From Tubiluchus corallicola (Eukaryota > Priapulida > Priapulimorpha > Priapulimorphida > Tubiluchidae), in the NCBI GenBank assembly GCA_030141605.1, contig JAQGDQ010000008.1, positions 973,501-1,037,500 of the forward strand: DNA of 64,000 bases. Direction: 5' to 3'. This document shows, piece after piece, positions 26,414-38,847 of this stretch; position 1 is the first letter of the stretch, and each line of letters starts with the position of its first letter. Below the pieces are notes generated by a model, which searched no databases, had not been told where the DNA came from, and was given only the letters and a program-made list of their open reading frames with translations. The position numbers and the translations under genes are program-made.

Positions 26414-26995
26414 AACAGTATGTTGAAGTGCATGATACACTTGCACATAAACTGTGCAGCAAAGACCTGTAAGACAGATTTTATATTTTTGCAGCTGAAC
26501 CAGTCTTGCCTGTCTTTAGAAATTCATTTTAAATCTTGCAAAAATAGAGCATTATCCTCACATTCCTCCTTGCAGTTTATAACTCAGTCACAGCAAATGC
26601 AACTGCTATGCTTTATAAGATGACAACGTGGTTTATGTATAGGCAAGATGTGTACGTGGTTTGTGTATGGGAGCATTCTAATGTGTAGTAATTGTAAAGT
26701 TTGCAAACTTTGTTATCATTACGCCCTGTATATTTAATTAAGTATTATAATTAAAGTGTATATCAGAAGTTTATATTTTACTGTTCATCACTTATGATTA
26801 CTACATGACTCAGCGAAACTTTGCGTTTAATTTTGTATTTTTCTCTTACTCACTTAATTTACTTAAGTAAATGTCGATACTGTTATTTTCCAGACGTATC
26901 ATTTCTCCAAATTATTATTGAATGTCAGGTTTGTGCCAGTTCTCCATTATATCAACACATTTCTAGCCTAGGTAGATGACTACTACCATAGGGTA

Positions 26996-27494
26996 CAGTG
27001 GCGACTCGTATCTGAAATTAGTCGGGTGCTGCTTAAGAAAATTTTTAGCCATTGTTTTAATACTGCATGAAACAAACATGTAATTTTAATGTTGTAATTG
27101 TATTTTAAACAAACAAACATACGAATGTTTATACATAAACTTGATAAAATCCTGAATAAAAAATAGTTTTTGCTTACTAATATCCTAAATTGTCGCAGTT
27201 CAAGCTTGATCACAGTAAGTACGTGACAACTGACAACAAACTGTGTGAGCGACAGTACTTTTTGTACCTGTTCTCAAACATGGCCGCATGTGCACAACAG
27301 CCACACATTGCATTGCTGGAGCGCTCTATGTTGGGCTAAGAAACAAACAGTACTACACTCAAATGCTCTAGTTCTGTATAAATATAAACAAAGCACTAAA
27401 GAAAAAAGACTCTTTATAGTGAATATTATTGATAATATCGAGTGAAAATAGAGGATGCTGCAGTTCCAAAGTACCTATACACGAGCCGCCACTG
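26996..27494. mobile_element. hAT-like MITE, 499 bp
   Basis: The left end CAGTGGCGACTCGTAT and the reversed right end CAGTGGCGGCTCGTGT match at 14 of 16 positions. The CAGTGGCG start is typical of hAT elements. Flanking 8-mers atagggta (26988-26995) and gtaggcta (27495-27502) look like an aged 8-bp target duplication with two changes. No transposase frame is present. Confidence 0.62.
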
Positions 27495-29089
27495 GTAGGC
27501 TAATGGTATGCTGTAATAGGCATTGAATTTTTATTCAGTCCATTAATGTGTGAGTTTGTTTAGTAGGCAATAAAGTAGTATATTTTCAAGGTGCTACAAA
27601 GAAAAATCATCCGGAAGCTCAAATTATTATGATTTTTTTCAACACTAAACTTTTACACATTTGTACTTTTATGTATTTATTAATAAATTTGTTTTTAGCC
27701 AGTTGTTTTTGTTTAATATTTCCAAACTGAACAAAACTTAGGATACAACAAGTGACAAGAAACACTGCAATTACCAGTATACATCTGCTAGTGAAACAGC
27801 TAGCAAGTTGGGGCCTAATAAAATTATTGTCTTATTTATATGTATAGGCAAATTTAGGAGATGCACATCTGCAAAGCAACTTTGTTACAGAAATAAAATC
27901 GAGCCAGTTTTTTTGGACATCAAATGCAGACATCAACATATTAACTGAGTAAACTTTATTTTATGAGGGCTTTCAGCAACCATGACAACCACATTCATTA
28001 TTCTGCTCTCATTTTTAATTGTTTCTCCACATTTGTCTGTACAATGTCATTCATTTTCATTGCTTGTTTTACAGAAAAATTGCAGTACTTGTTGATCTCT
28101 TTGTATTTTGTGTTGTGTTTTGATTTTTTTCAATAACAATTTTGGTTTTCTTTTAGTCTTGCTATATTCTGGTAACAGTTCATTATAGTCTTACTGACAA
28201 CTGAAATGTCTTAACAAATTGGAATTTACACAATCAATATGGTGATGTCTCTGCATTTGGAAACAAATGAGTTACTTAATAGAATTAGAGCATTATAATA
28301 ACCTATGGGAAATGCCACATAGCAGACCTCTAGCTGCTATCAGTTTTCCAGGGATGGGTTTCTAGTTCTTTGTTGCAAACTTGTATATTATAACAAGAGT
28401 TAACTGAACCAGCGCGTTTACACTGGATGCTATTCCCTGGAGGGCATGAATACAGTATTCTCACCATGCACATGTCCATAAAAGCTTCTGTTCGCTGAGT
28501 ATAGTGCAGGCATACACAACAGAGAAAATAATAAGGGAGAATATCTATGTGGTATGGAAAGAATTCCCTAGACAAAAACCCTTGAAATTACTGCAGTACT
28601 CAAACTAAGTGGAACAGAAAAATGTAAATGTGCACATAATAAATGCAAATAGTATAAAATGCAACCTACTAAGTTAAAAAATTATAATACTGTACAAGTC
28701 TATAATTGCAATAAGCTTGAGTAGTTTGTAGTAGTTTTTCTGATTTCAGAAGTGTTCCAGCTGAAGAACTTATATTTAATATACTTATCTAGACAGATAG
28801 ATACAAAAATCTTTATTTGCCCTTACATTTTTACTGATTAACAGTAACAGTAAATTCATGCTAAGTGTATGACAGTTAACATGCCAGTAATTTACCACAG
28901 ATAAAAAACTGTTATTTGGCAATAGCATTTTAAAGAAGCATGTAAAAATAGTAAGCTAAGGTTTCAATAGTATATTAGAACAAATCAGATAAAAGCTAAT
29001 CACCCATTTATGACTAAAAATGCTAACAAATTAAACCATCACAATACAAAGAAAACTCATAATAAAACCACACACAATTGAAAAAATAT

Positions 29090-29128
29090 ATTGTATATAT
29101 ATACATATAAATATATATATATGTAATG
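29090..29128. repeat. (TA)n-rich stretch
   Basis: Near-alternating TATATA sequence in intergenic DNA. Confidence 0.9.
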
Positions 29129-29758
29129 TATTGTTATGTGTTATATATGTTTATCGAATATATTATTAATTTCTTTTTATACATTATTATAATAATACAG
29201 GGAGCTTATATAAAAAAGCAAGTGTTATAGAGTGATTTAGCAGATGTATTACAAATTCAATGAAGAAACATATTTGCAATACAGACAACTTGCATGTATC
29301 AGTGAACTTACTGTGGCTTATGTTTTGTGTTTACAAATACCTGTATGCAATATTATTAGTGTACAATGAATGCCAAAGCCTATACAGTCAACACACTCCA
29401 GCACTGTTTTCACGGATTAGGCTATTAGCATGACGATAAAAATAGGGGTACCATCCAAACAAGCCTATTTAAAACAAACATGATGCTCAGGAAAAGAAGC
29501 CAACCAGTATCAATTCATCATATTATTCTTTCATTTTGCTATTCATTAAGAAATGGAATGCGGACTGATTCACCACTACTTGAATTATATTCACTATGCA
29601 CATTATACAGACTTCTGCTGTAGTGGTCTTCCTGAAGCAAATTTATATTGGCTTCTTGGAAAGCACGGTTCTGCGAAGTCAGGAAAATAAACTTAGCTTT
29701 ATAAAAATGCCTAGTATGAACAGAGTTAAAGTAGTTACATAGTCTTAACGCATGACTT

Positions 29759-29812
29759 CATATCAGACGCAAAATACCTTTAATGCTATAAAGGCATTTT
29801 GCATCTGATATA
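29759..29812. repeat. Short inverted repeat (23-bp arms)
   Basis: ATATCAGACGCAAAATACC and its near-perfect complement GGCATTTTGCATCTGATAT form a hairpin with an 8-base loop (atgctata region). It stands alone in intergenic DNA. It may be a palindromic MITE remnant or a small hairpin. Confidence 0.6.
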
Positions 29813-30553
29813 AAGACAAACATGAGATATTAAAACATTAAAGTTTTAACTATTAATGAAATATCACTTTTCATTGTGCACTTGAATGGCACTTACGGAT
29901 GGTTAAAACTTATAATAACTGTTAAACGGGTTTGAAAAAGTGTTTGAAAACTGATACAAATTGTTATTAATCAATCATGCTATGAAATCAGAGAATACTA
30001 CTCGTAGGAACACTTGTAGAAAAAAAGTATGTACCTATAGCCCTCGAGTAATTGTAGAAATTAATTCACATAAATGGAGTTTTCAAAAAAGCGATAAACA
30101 TAGTGCTGCATCCACTGAATCTGTAACATTACTGCCTTGCAGGCCCCAGCATAAAATTCTCCCTCACTTGCGAATTGTGACTAGTCACTAAATTTACAAG
30201 TTTATCTTGTTTTACAGGGTGTAAATATGTTACTCAGCACTTGAACACGCCCAGTTAGTATTGGGGATATAGCAGACCTATATTGCTTTCCAAAACTGAC
30301 ACCGTTTATTTAGGTCCTGTAATGGTTATCGCCGGTCTCCCTGCAGCACCATAATTATACATTATGTAAGTACTCACTGACGCAACCCGAGTGGAGGCTT
30401 GAAATTATGCTTGGGCGCTGTTGAGCAGATATGAATAAAAAATCAAGTTAGAATGATAAGAATACAGTTCGAGTTAAACGAGGGGCTCTCAAAGTGCAAT
30501 TTAAGAAATTCTCCCGAAAAACTTGCAAATTATTATACAGACAGTGGAAAATA

Positions 30554-30637
30554 GAAATTGACTGAGAAGACTGCCTTTATTGCCAGCAGAGGTAAGAAAT
30601 TGACTGAGAAGACTGCCTTTATTGCCAGCAGAGGTAC
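30554..30637 (+). repeat. Two perfect 42-bp tandem copies
   Basis: gaaattgactgagaagactg and the following bases through cagaggta repeat head to tail without mismatch (30554-30595, 30596-30637). It looks like a recent slippage or short duplication in intergenic DNA. Confidence 0.9.
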
Positions 30638-32151
30638 TGTGTACGTCTGTGTCACATTTAAAGTAAACTATAGTGCAAACCAAATTTTGCGAAATGCAAC
30701 TACGAAGCACAACAAATTCGCAATGTAACGTAATAATAATAATAATAACAGCAAACTTGAATTGGTCATACTTTCAATAAATTTTAAACAGGAATTATAC
30801 CATGTGTGAAAGAGTACAGAATAGGTCCAACCATAGACTTGCTACAGTATTTACTTTTTTACTTTATAGAATTATGACACACCTTATAGAAGATGTGAAA
30901 ATGCCTGCAAGCAAATAATACACAAGCTAGCTGCACCGCATGCTTAAGTTAATTTTCAGCAAATAATTTGCATCCCAGCATGCTAAACATTGAAAAAACG
31001 ATGTTTTTCGCAGTGACACTGTCACCACGGTTAAAATTCTTTGCTAATAGCCATGATGTCCAGACTACAGTTAGGTTATTTCAATGGACAGATATATCAC
31101 CAGGACACCAAAAGCAGGATGTGAGATGAGCTATCAAGCGGCATCTTCTTCAATATAAAAAACGTGTGGTACTTGCCTTGCCTTACAAATATCTGGAAAC
31201 TAGATTTGTATGATAACAAACTGACATAACTACTTTTAGGGTTTCAGACCGTTTAGGACATTAAGAAACAATTAACAGTAATTTATGCTGCAAAGAGGAA
31301 GTCTCAACTAGAAAAATAGACATAGACATCTTTATTGGTAATATATACTGGGCATGAGATACATGAAACTTGCCTTTTCAGCTTACACAGCAAAGATTTC
31401 TTATATACAGTACATATCAGGCCGCACTGTACAAAAACCATTCATAAATAACAGCCCATGGCCACCAATGTTTAACTGTCTGGTACTATTTAAATAAATA
31501 TAATAGGCTTAAATACACCTTGGATTTCAAATATCACATTAGCACACCAATCATGGTGTTGTTTAGTAACTGCATAGTCTCTTGACCTTGCAACAGCTAT
31601 TAACCAGCTAATGTGATTTTCAAATTTAAATAGTGGTTACATTCATGAATAAATTAATTGGTTAAATTTAACTTGGTTTTTGAAACTTATATTAATTTTT
31701 GTCATACACGTTCAGAAATGTTTGCTGAATGGACATCTTGAACTAGTGTATCACACAATGATACTCCTATTAGCTTCATAACTGTGGTAGTTTGCACACA
31801 CAGCCTTGCCCTGGGCTGGACCATAGTACCGCACTCTGCGGTAAAGCGTCAAGACTCTCAGTTAGATCGTCCATCAGCTCATGTTATAAAATTTACGCTG
31901 GGAAATAATGTAACGGGTGCAATACCGCTGGAACTCGTGTGACATCTGAATTAGAAGAATTATAATTAGAAGTAGCTATCAATAACTGAATAGCTCATGG
32001 ATCTCAACAAAATTATCATATAGTACGTTATTTATATCATACACTCATTTGTGGAATTTAAGCAGTCTAGGACCCTAGGTTCTGATTGTAAGCAAAAAGT
32101 AAAATTTGCCCTAATAAACATGCGAGGTCTAAGTAAGCAGTAATTATTAAC

Positions 32152-32172
32152 TTCTCTCTCTCTCTCTCTCTC
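32152..32172 (+). repeat. (TC)n microsatellite
   Basis: About ten uninterrupted TC dinucleotides in the 26-41 kb intergenic region. Confidence 0.95.
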
Positions 32173-32559
32173 ATAAACAAGCTATGGAGAGTACATATAT
32201 AATAATGTACAAGAGAATGATAACAGTAAAAGTGGCAAAACCTGGCTTTTTAAATCACTAGTCAGGTGTTTGGAGTGTAGAAAAGTGAAAAAAAATAGTG
32301 GTGCTCTGATAGTGCAAACATACAATCTGACAGTTTCCACTTCTGAGTGGTTCAGGCTCTCAAGTGGGAAAACAGGCCTGATGGACCATCTATAATTTTT
32401 TATTTACCATCAAAACATTAGCATTGCATGTCAAATGTTGCTGCTTAATTTGCTTAAGTACTTAATTATTGCTATTTTAACAAACTAACCACAAATAATA
32501 AAAAAATAATAATTAAATGGTGGCGTAGATGAATCACAAATCATTGCTGGAATGTTCAA

Positions 32560-34127
32560 CACACTTTAGTTGGATTTACTATGAGATGCAGCTGGTACAA
32601 GTGGTACAGAGGTAGAACAAGTACCTCAATTCCGTTAAAATTGAAAGAATCTATTATTGTTCCTTTGTTCAAATCAGATGATCCCATGCTTCTGAACAAT
32701 TACAGACCAGTGTCTTTACAGCCTTTTATTTCAAAAATATTGGAAAAGTTTTTTTACAATCAGTTATCCATTACTTAATAACAAAAAAAAGTAACAAACA
32801 ATCTGGTTTCAGGAAAGGTAGTTTTACTGAAATGGCTTTAATAAAAATTATAGATTATATCATTAATACTATTAAAAAATGGTACATCCTACGGAGTATT
32901 TCACGACCTATCAAAAGCATTTGATATGGTAAACCATGACATTCTATTAAACAAGTTATACTATTATGGTATAAGAGGTTTGCCTCATACGTGGCTAGGT
33001 TATTTAACAGTCCGTAAAATATGTTTTTTTCAGATGTAGCACTAATCACATGTGGCATGCCCCAAAGTTCAATCCTTGGGCCACAACTTATTCTAATTTA
33101 CGTTAATGACATCAAATTTCTATCCGATCAAAACTTCCTGAACACTGAACATCTCTTAACATTATAAAAAAATTAATATTATCGTATTTAAATTATTGCA
33201 CAACATTGTGTGGTTTTACTTATGTTACAAATTTCGTTTGCTTACAACGAAATTTACAATTTCAAGAAGTTTACAACGAAAATGTTTATGTGCTATCTTC
33301 AAACTAGATAAGGCCGGCCACAAAGAAATAGTTTTTGTCTTACTTTATGACCTCAAAAGATGTCAGTAGGAAGGGAGGAAAAGTTTTTTTGAAAATGCTT
33401 TGTGAATTTTAAAGCTTTGTGAATGTTTAAGGCTGAATCGTGGAATCAGTTGAAATCAAAGTTTGTTTATTTCCCATGGTTAACACTAATGTTTTAAATT
33501 TTTTCAATGCACATTTTTTCGGCAATCCGCCTAAAAAGACCACGATTACTTCTGCTCTTTTCAAACAATGTCAAACAGTACTGCTAGATGATGTCGTTAA
33601 TTTAAATGGACACACAAACCAACAACCAAAACATTTCATTGCCTATATGGGACCAGTCCTATGGAACAGAATTAGTCGCAATGCAAAATGCGGTCACTCC
33701 CCTTTCAGATTTTAAAAGAAACCTCAGAAAAGAAATATCTCAAAAGTACTGATGAAAATACTAAAGTAACACAACTTGATAATGGTGGTCATTTGCATTC
33801 TTTTTCTGCTGAAATCTTAATAAAAATGTGACTGTGTTCAGCAGGTTACTGAACACATTATAATGATGATTATAGTTTTTTAGTTCTCGCTCTATTTTTC
33901 ATTCATTCACATTTTTTTATGATTTCCATGTACAGGTTGGCCTATCAAACTATGCCTTCAGCTCAAAATGTGTGCATCAAAATTATTGTGTATATGCATC
34001 ACTGGTCAGGTTCTTTACTTGTATTATCTGGACGGTATTGTATTTGTATTTAATTTTCTGGACTATTATCTGTAATATAGTGATGTTATTATATGATGAA
34101 GTGTGGAAATGAATAAACTCTTGAACC
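32560..34127 (+). mobile_element. Decayed CR1/Jockey-like LINE, internally deleted
   Basis: Fragments of one RT appear in order across shifted frames. IIVPLFKSDDPMLLNNYRPV and ISKILEKFFYNQLS come first (from about 32580). Next are SGFRKGSFTEMAL and [21 protein letters not shown] (32800-32990), then a CGMPQSSILGPQ block where VPQGSILGP is expected (33055). The catalytic YADD segment is missing: the next recognisable piece is the C-terminal thumb-type SYLNYCTTLCGF (about 33180), then a terminal region ending FKRNLRKEISQKY (to 33751). A likely 3' end is gaataaactcttg near 34110. Multiple stops and frameshifts make it a pseudogene. Confidence 0.8.
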
Positions 34128-34449
34128 CATTTGTGGGGAAGGAGGATGTGAGAATCGTTTGGTTATTGGGTGCTGTAGTTATATAGCACCTAACAATTAG
34201 AACTAAGGTGGTAAAATATCCTGCAGGTTAAATTTAGATTCAGTTACTTTACTTACTGGGAAAATACAGTATTTTGTTAACTGTACAAGTTAGAACTTAT
34301 AAGAACTGTAAATTATAAATATAGTTACTGGACATCATTAATCATGTACGATAACTCTTATTGGGCTTTAATCAGATTATAAAAACATCACCAAGTGAAT
34401 AGAACATACAAAAAATAACTTTTATGTTAACGACACAAGAAAAAGCTTA

Positions 34450-34785
34450 CCGATTCAGTTGACACTAGTTCGGCCAAACAAATACCAGGCAGTAGGTGAA
34501 ACAATCTTACAAAGCACGTCCTTACAAGCAGTCGCAGTTACTGTACTAGCATCGAGGCAAGCAACGTGACACACTCTGATAAGTACGTTTACGAATTTAC
34601 CTTAAAGCACCGAACGATGTTATTTTGCGTTAAATGCGTTTCACGATTTTTAAAATACTGCTAAGAGTGAGTACATAAGAATGACAACATCGTTGCAGAA
34701 CTAAAACTTTACAATGGGTTGGGTCAGTGGTGTCAATGCGCAAGCGATTACTTAACAAAATGCGCCGCCATCTATCGCGAGAAAA
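34450..34785 (-). promoter_or_regulatory. Candidate promoter and non-coding first exon for Ras (minus strand)
   Basis: TATCGCGAGA (34773-34782), one base from the TCTCGCGAGA promoter element, and the YY1-like AGATGGCGGC on the minus strand (34764-34773) mark a CpG-containing patch in otherwise AT-rich DNA. About 310 bp downstream on the minus strand is a good donor, CG|GTAAGC (exon end 34451). The Ras coding exon has a strong minus-strand acceptor at 26075-26076. Linking the two is inference. Confidence 0.35.
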
Positions 34786-34870
34786 ATTAATTAATTAAAG
34801 TCGTTTTAAAAAACTTGAATCACCATAGAAATCCATGCTGTTGTTAATATTTCTCTGAATTAATATATGT

Positions 34871-34972
34871 AGGAAAGTTTGGTACAAGTAAGTTTGGTAC
34901 GGGCAAGTTTGGTATATGTGAAATTAGTACGAAGGTTGTTTGATACTGGCACAATTTGGTACCTTAAAATGG
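34871..34972 (+). repeat. Minisatellite, about six 15-16-bp units (left array)
   Basis: Consecutive imperfect units such as AGGAAAGTTTGGTAC, AAGTAAGTTTGGTAC and GGGCAAGTTTGGTAT run in register. A second array of the same unit and orientation lies at 35.9-36.07 kb, with a single partial copy near 35.32 kb. Confidence 0.75.
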
Positions 34973-35911
34973 GGCGAATATAATTATAAAAATATATAGG
35001 GACAAAACCCAAGAAAAGTCATTAAAGCTCCTACTACGTTGCGGGGAGAAGCAAGGTGCAGTTCAATATAGTTTTATAAACAACTTGATGCACGTACTAT
35101 CTGCCAAAGGCTCTATATCACTGCGAAGACACTTTATATCACAAAACAAAAATAATGGGTGTCTGAACTTTTCTTGCACAAGCCTAATCAGTGGTCCAGA
35201 TATAGTTCTTTTGTAGCAGGCAGTTGAGGGAGTTATCTTCAGTAATGTCTAAGAATTTTTTCCGTTTTGAATCATTCTCTATTTTTTGTAAAATTTGGAA
35301 CCGTTTTAGACTTAGTTTGATACAAACAATGGGGTGAATCGGCACAACATGCTACACACCTATCAACGACTCCCTGCTGAAGAGTAATACAAGAAACAAC
35401 ACAAGAAGAATACAACATAATGTGCAAATTGTGGGAGCTAGGGCTCATCCTAAAATGTTGGTTTTAGTTAGAAGATATGAGGTCAATCGCAAAAAATGGG
35501 TAATTTTGACGTTTGATGATATAATGACAGTATGTGCTACTTAGGAGCAGTGCTATCTAACCAAGTTCTGCTAATTTATCCTAGACATCAAAATAATTGA
35601 TTTTAAAACACGTTTTTTAAAACTTAAGTTGTGTCCCTTTTCACCTCATGTAATATAAGATGGGTACAGGAACCAAAAATTAAACTGTCCCTATTAACCG
35701 CAAAATATTAGGCCAATAGAGACACTGGATTTAAACCAAAAAAACAAAGCAATATTTTTGTCATAAGAACAATACCTTCACAAGATAGAGTAGATATGTG
35801 GCCATATAACAACCAAACACAATTTAGAATAAAAACTACCAAAAAACGTTATGGCAGTTTGATTGTCCGTATTCACCTGTTTTACAAAACTACGAATTTT
35901 TTTAGTAGACT

Positions 35912-36072
35912 GTAATTATGGTACAGGTGAATTTGGTGCCATCATCATTAGCTATAAGGAATTTTTGGTACTAGGAAAATGTGTACGGAGAACGTTTGCT
36001 ACGAGGAAAATATGGTGCCAGGATTGTTTAGTACTAAGAAATATTAGTACAAGCAAATTTTGGTATTAGGAA
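35912..36072 (+). repeat. Minisatellite of the same 15-16-bp unit (right array), more diverged
   Basis: Units such as TAGGAAAATGTGTAC, CAGGATTGTTTAGTAC, TAAGAAATATTAGTAC and AAGCAAATTTTGGTAT repeat in the same direction as the array at 34.87-34.97 kb. The about 940 bp between the arrays shows no gene. Confidence 0.65.
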
Positions 36073-37180
36073 AAAACTTCTTAAAACATCGAAATTAATA
36101 GTGCATGGCAGCTAAAATGTTATCAGTGATTATCCCACCTATGTAGGCACATTTGAGAATCTTTCCGCAAGATTTGAAAGATCTCTAACTGGCAATCCAC
36201 CTTTTCAATAAACCTAGGTTAATCTGTTTTGTGGGTGGGGGCAATGATCACTTTTTCTGTTTTTTTTTACAAAACTTATCAAACTGAAATAAGAACAAGA
36301 CGGTGATGACTGATGATATCACTGGGAAAAACGTCCTGCATAAGCATAGTTTGGTTTCCCATGAGGCCCACAGTATGGAGTGAAAACCGTTCTCCATGCT
36401 TCTGCTAATTTTGCTGCTGGCAGTGGTGACGGTGAGTGGGTGATGGTGTAATATTGTCATGATGCTGCTGTCCTCCTCTTGGCTTCTCCCCAGACATTAG
36501 TGCTTGATATAATGCTGCAGTGTAGGATTCTTCGGTTACTACGGCATTGATCCAAAGCTTGTCAATTATTAGTTACTACTGAATACAATCCTATAGACGT
36601 CGTTGGCCTTAGCGTCGCGACAAATGAAGTAATGGCAAATAAACTCGATATGACCGGAATGTGCAAGATGTCAGCCTCCTGTTTAGCACTATTCTCTTAG
36701 TGATTTGATATAAATTTGATTAGTTATTTGTGAAGAGTAATATTTGATGCGAATATATCCTAGGCAAGCAACAAGTGTTAATAATTGCCTCAGAGTTGCT
36801 ATTATTTTTAGATTCATTGATTTATTTATTTGGCAATATTACATAGGCATATACAGTATTCTATAGTATAGGTTAGTCTTGCCTTTAGGCGAGAAGTTAG
36901 CTTCTTGGCCACAATTGGTGTATAACTTTTTCGATCCTTCCTAGGCTTCCGTTACTACATCCAAAGTACGTAACTAACAGCTGTAATTAGTGCTTTCTGT
37001 AGACGAATGTCCTGAGAAATAGCCAAATTATAGGTGACCATTAAAAAGAATGTACGTAAAAACGACACGAAAAATGGCACAAATGGAAAAGTGGGTAAAA
37101 ATGGCTGTAAGAGTCGCTTTCTCACTCCATAGTTAAACAGATGGTGTTGCCAGTTGAGGTATAAATGTTTTGATTTAGAT

Positions 37181-37660
37181 TTTTGTTGTTGTTGTTGGCA
37201 TCCTTCTGTCTCGGAAGACAATGGAGTGTGCCCATGAGAGTCTCTCCAGGGCGCATGCCTGGGCAAGGTGTATGGAGATCCTTAGTTGCCCAGACAACAG
37301 GAACCCCTTCTCTTCCTCCCTGGTGTACTCCAAAGGAAAGCAGAGCGATACATTTGGCACCAGGAACTGCCGGAATCATTGAGCATGCTGCACCGGTCCG
37401 CCTTCGGGGTTCCACTCCTGATTTGGAAGGTTTACTCCTCTACACATGGCCGTTGGGTCACTTGACCTCCGCCCTCTAGCCGTTGTCTGCTTGTGCAACT
37501 CCTCCGCCTAGTGCCGAGATACAGTGTGGGCAACCCGCAAGCCTACAACACCTGATATTCCTAGGCGGTCACTCATCCAAGTACTAACCAGGCTCTACGT
37601 TGCTTAGCTTCGGTGATCAGACTAGAACCGGTGTTTTCAACATGATTTGGCTGTAATGTG
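37181..37660 (-). mobile_element. 5S rRNA-derived SINE (SINE3-type), about 480 bp, with target-site duplication
   Basis: On the minus strand the element starts with a nearly complete 5S rRNA-like head (37656-37539, 118 nt). The head includes both internal promoter regions: GATCACCGAAGCTAAGCAAC and GGTTAGTACTTGGATGAGTG, ending GTTGTAGGCTT. A GC-rich unrelated body of about 340 bp follows, and the element ends in a tail of AAC units (ttgttgttgttg on the plus strand at 37184-37195). A 9-bp direct repeat, gatttagat, flanks both sides (37172-37180 and 37661-37669), so head, body and tail moved as one unit. The long frames here are not genes. A lone 5S pseudogene is excluded by the shared duplication around head and body. 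Confidence 0.82.
37539..37656 (-). pseudogene. 5S rRNA-like head of the SINE
   Basis: The 118-nt stretch aligns end to end with animal 5S rRNA as I know it: ACAGCC...CATGTTGAAAACACCGG, then the TFIIIA-contacting A and C boxes, then GACCGCC, and the GTTGTAGGC 3' stem. Substitutions at several conserved positions show it is not a functional ribosomal gene. It would serve as the pol III promoter of the SINE. Confidence 0.8.
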
Positions 37661-38847
37661 GATTTAGATATGCAGTTGATATTTCAGTTGTTTTCTGACT
37701 TTCCTATTTACTAACGGGCCTGGTCTAGCCATCCCTTCATAACTTCATAATGATGCAGGAAGTGGCTTCATTGAATGTGATCAGGTGTACGTGACCGATT
37801 TTTGGAAGACACGTTGTTGCTTTTGATATGGTGGCAACAGGTTGTTCTGTGAAGATGTTAACATTAGATATGGCTGAACTAGTGAAGCTAAAGTAGTTGG
37901 ACACAGTGGTGATCAGTTCGATTTAATGGTGGTTTGGACATTGTAAATCCACATTCCACTGTTGCGGTACGGTTTGGGAGGCAGGCGATTGTTAATAGCT
38001 GTTGGTCTGGAAGTTTGGAGGTGAGCTGATGTCAGTGCAAAGGTATGAGCCGATTTATAGACTAATTATGTAACATGATGTTAAAGGCGATATTAAGAAC
38101 CACAGAGTGAAAGAACTATCTGATGGTACGTACTACTGAGTTACGATCTAGCGTAATGTGCCGGAACCAGTCTGTGGGCGGGTCATTAGATTCCTGAAGC
38201 AGGTTACTTATAATCGCACACTGTCTGGTAGAACTATTACTTAGTCACCCTCTATATGTTTGGTATGGCACAAAGCTTTACCTGAATTGTTTTCATGCAC
38301 AGTGCTTACAGAAACACAGATACTATACTTTGGGATGACACCATGATAATGGCACCGTCCCTGTGTACACTAGTTTAGACATGCCCACTAATTGCCCATT
38401 AGATATGAGTTTAGATATGCCCACTAACATTTCCTTTTATTCTAGTACCCATGATATGATTATAATGATGTCGTCATTAAATATTCATTTAACCTAGTGA
38501 ATGTAATGATCTCCAGTGGAAGTGATTTTTTTAAGTTTCCTAATGATAATAACGTTTATTTATGTTTCACTGTACAATGATTGCAAGGATTTAATTGCTA
38601 CTTTATTGTATTGATTTTTACAATAATACTGTCTACATTTGTTGTATAATTAATCACTTTATTATTTGATATATTTTGCATTTTGGCTAAGTAAACATTA
38701 TAATGACATCTGCATCCTGATGCATCCCTCCATTTTTGTACATAGATTTAGTGAACAGCTAAACAAATTAGTCTTTAGACCCATGACACCCAGTGCATTC
38801 TAGTTTTATCATAACAATCAATGACATCAGTATGACATATGTTTGCC

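Noticed and set aside
30501-30710. Repeated peptide in a 69-codon minus-strand frame
   Set aside because: The repeat only reflects the 42-bp DNA tandem duplication; 42 is a multiple of three, so the frame survives without implying coding.
37122-37479. 97-103-codon frames on both strands around 37.2-37.5 kb
   Set aside because: They lie inside the GC-rich body of the 5S-derived SINE and overlap in several frames without recognisable protein features.
37539-37656. Functional 5S rRNA gene
   Set aside because: Substituted at conserved positions and fused to a SINE body within one target-site duplication.
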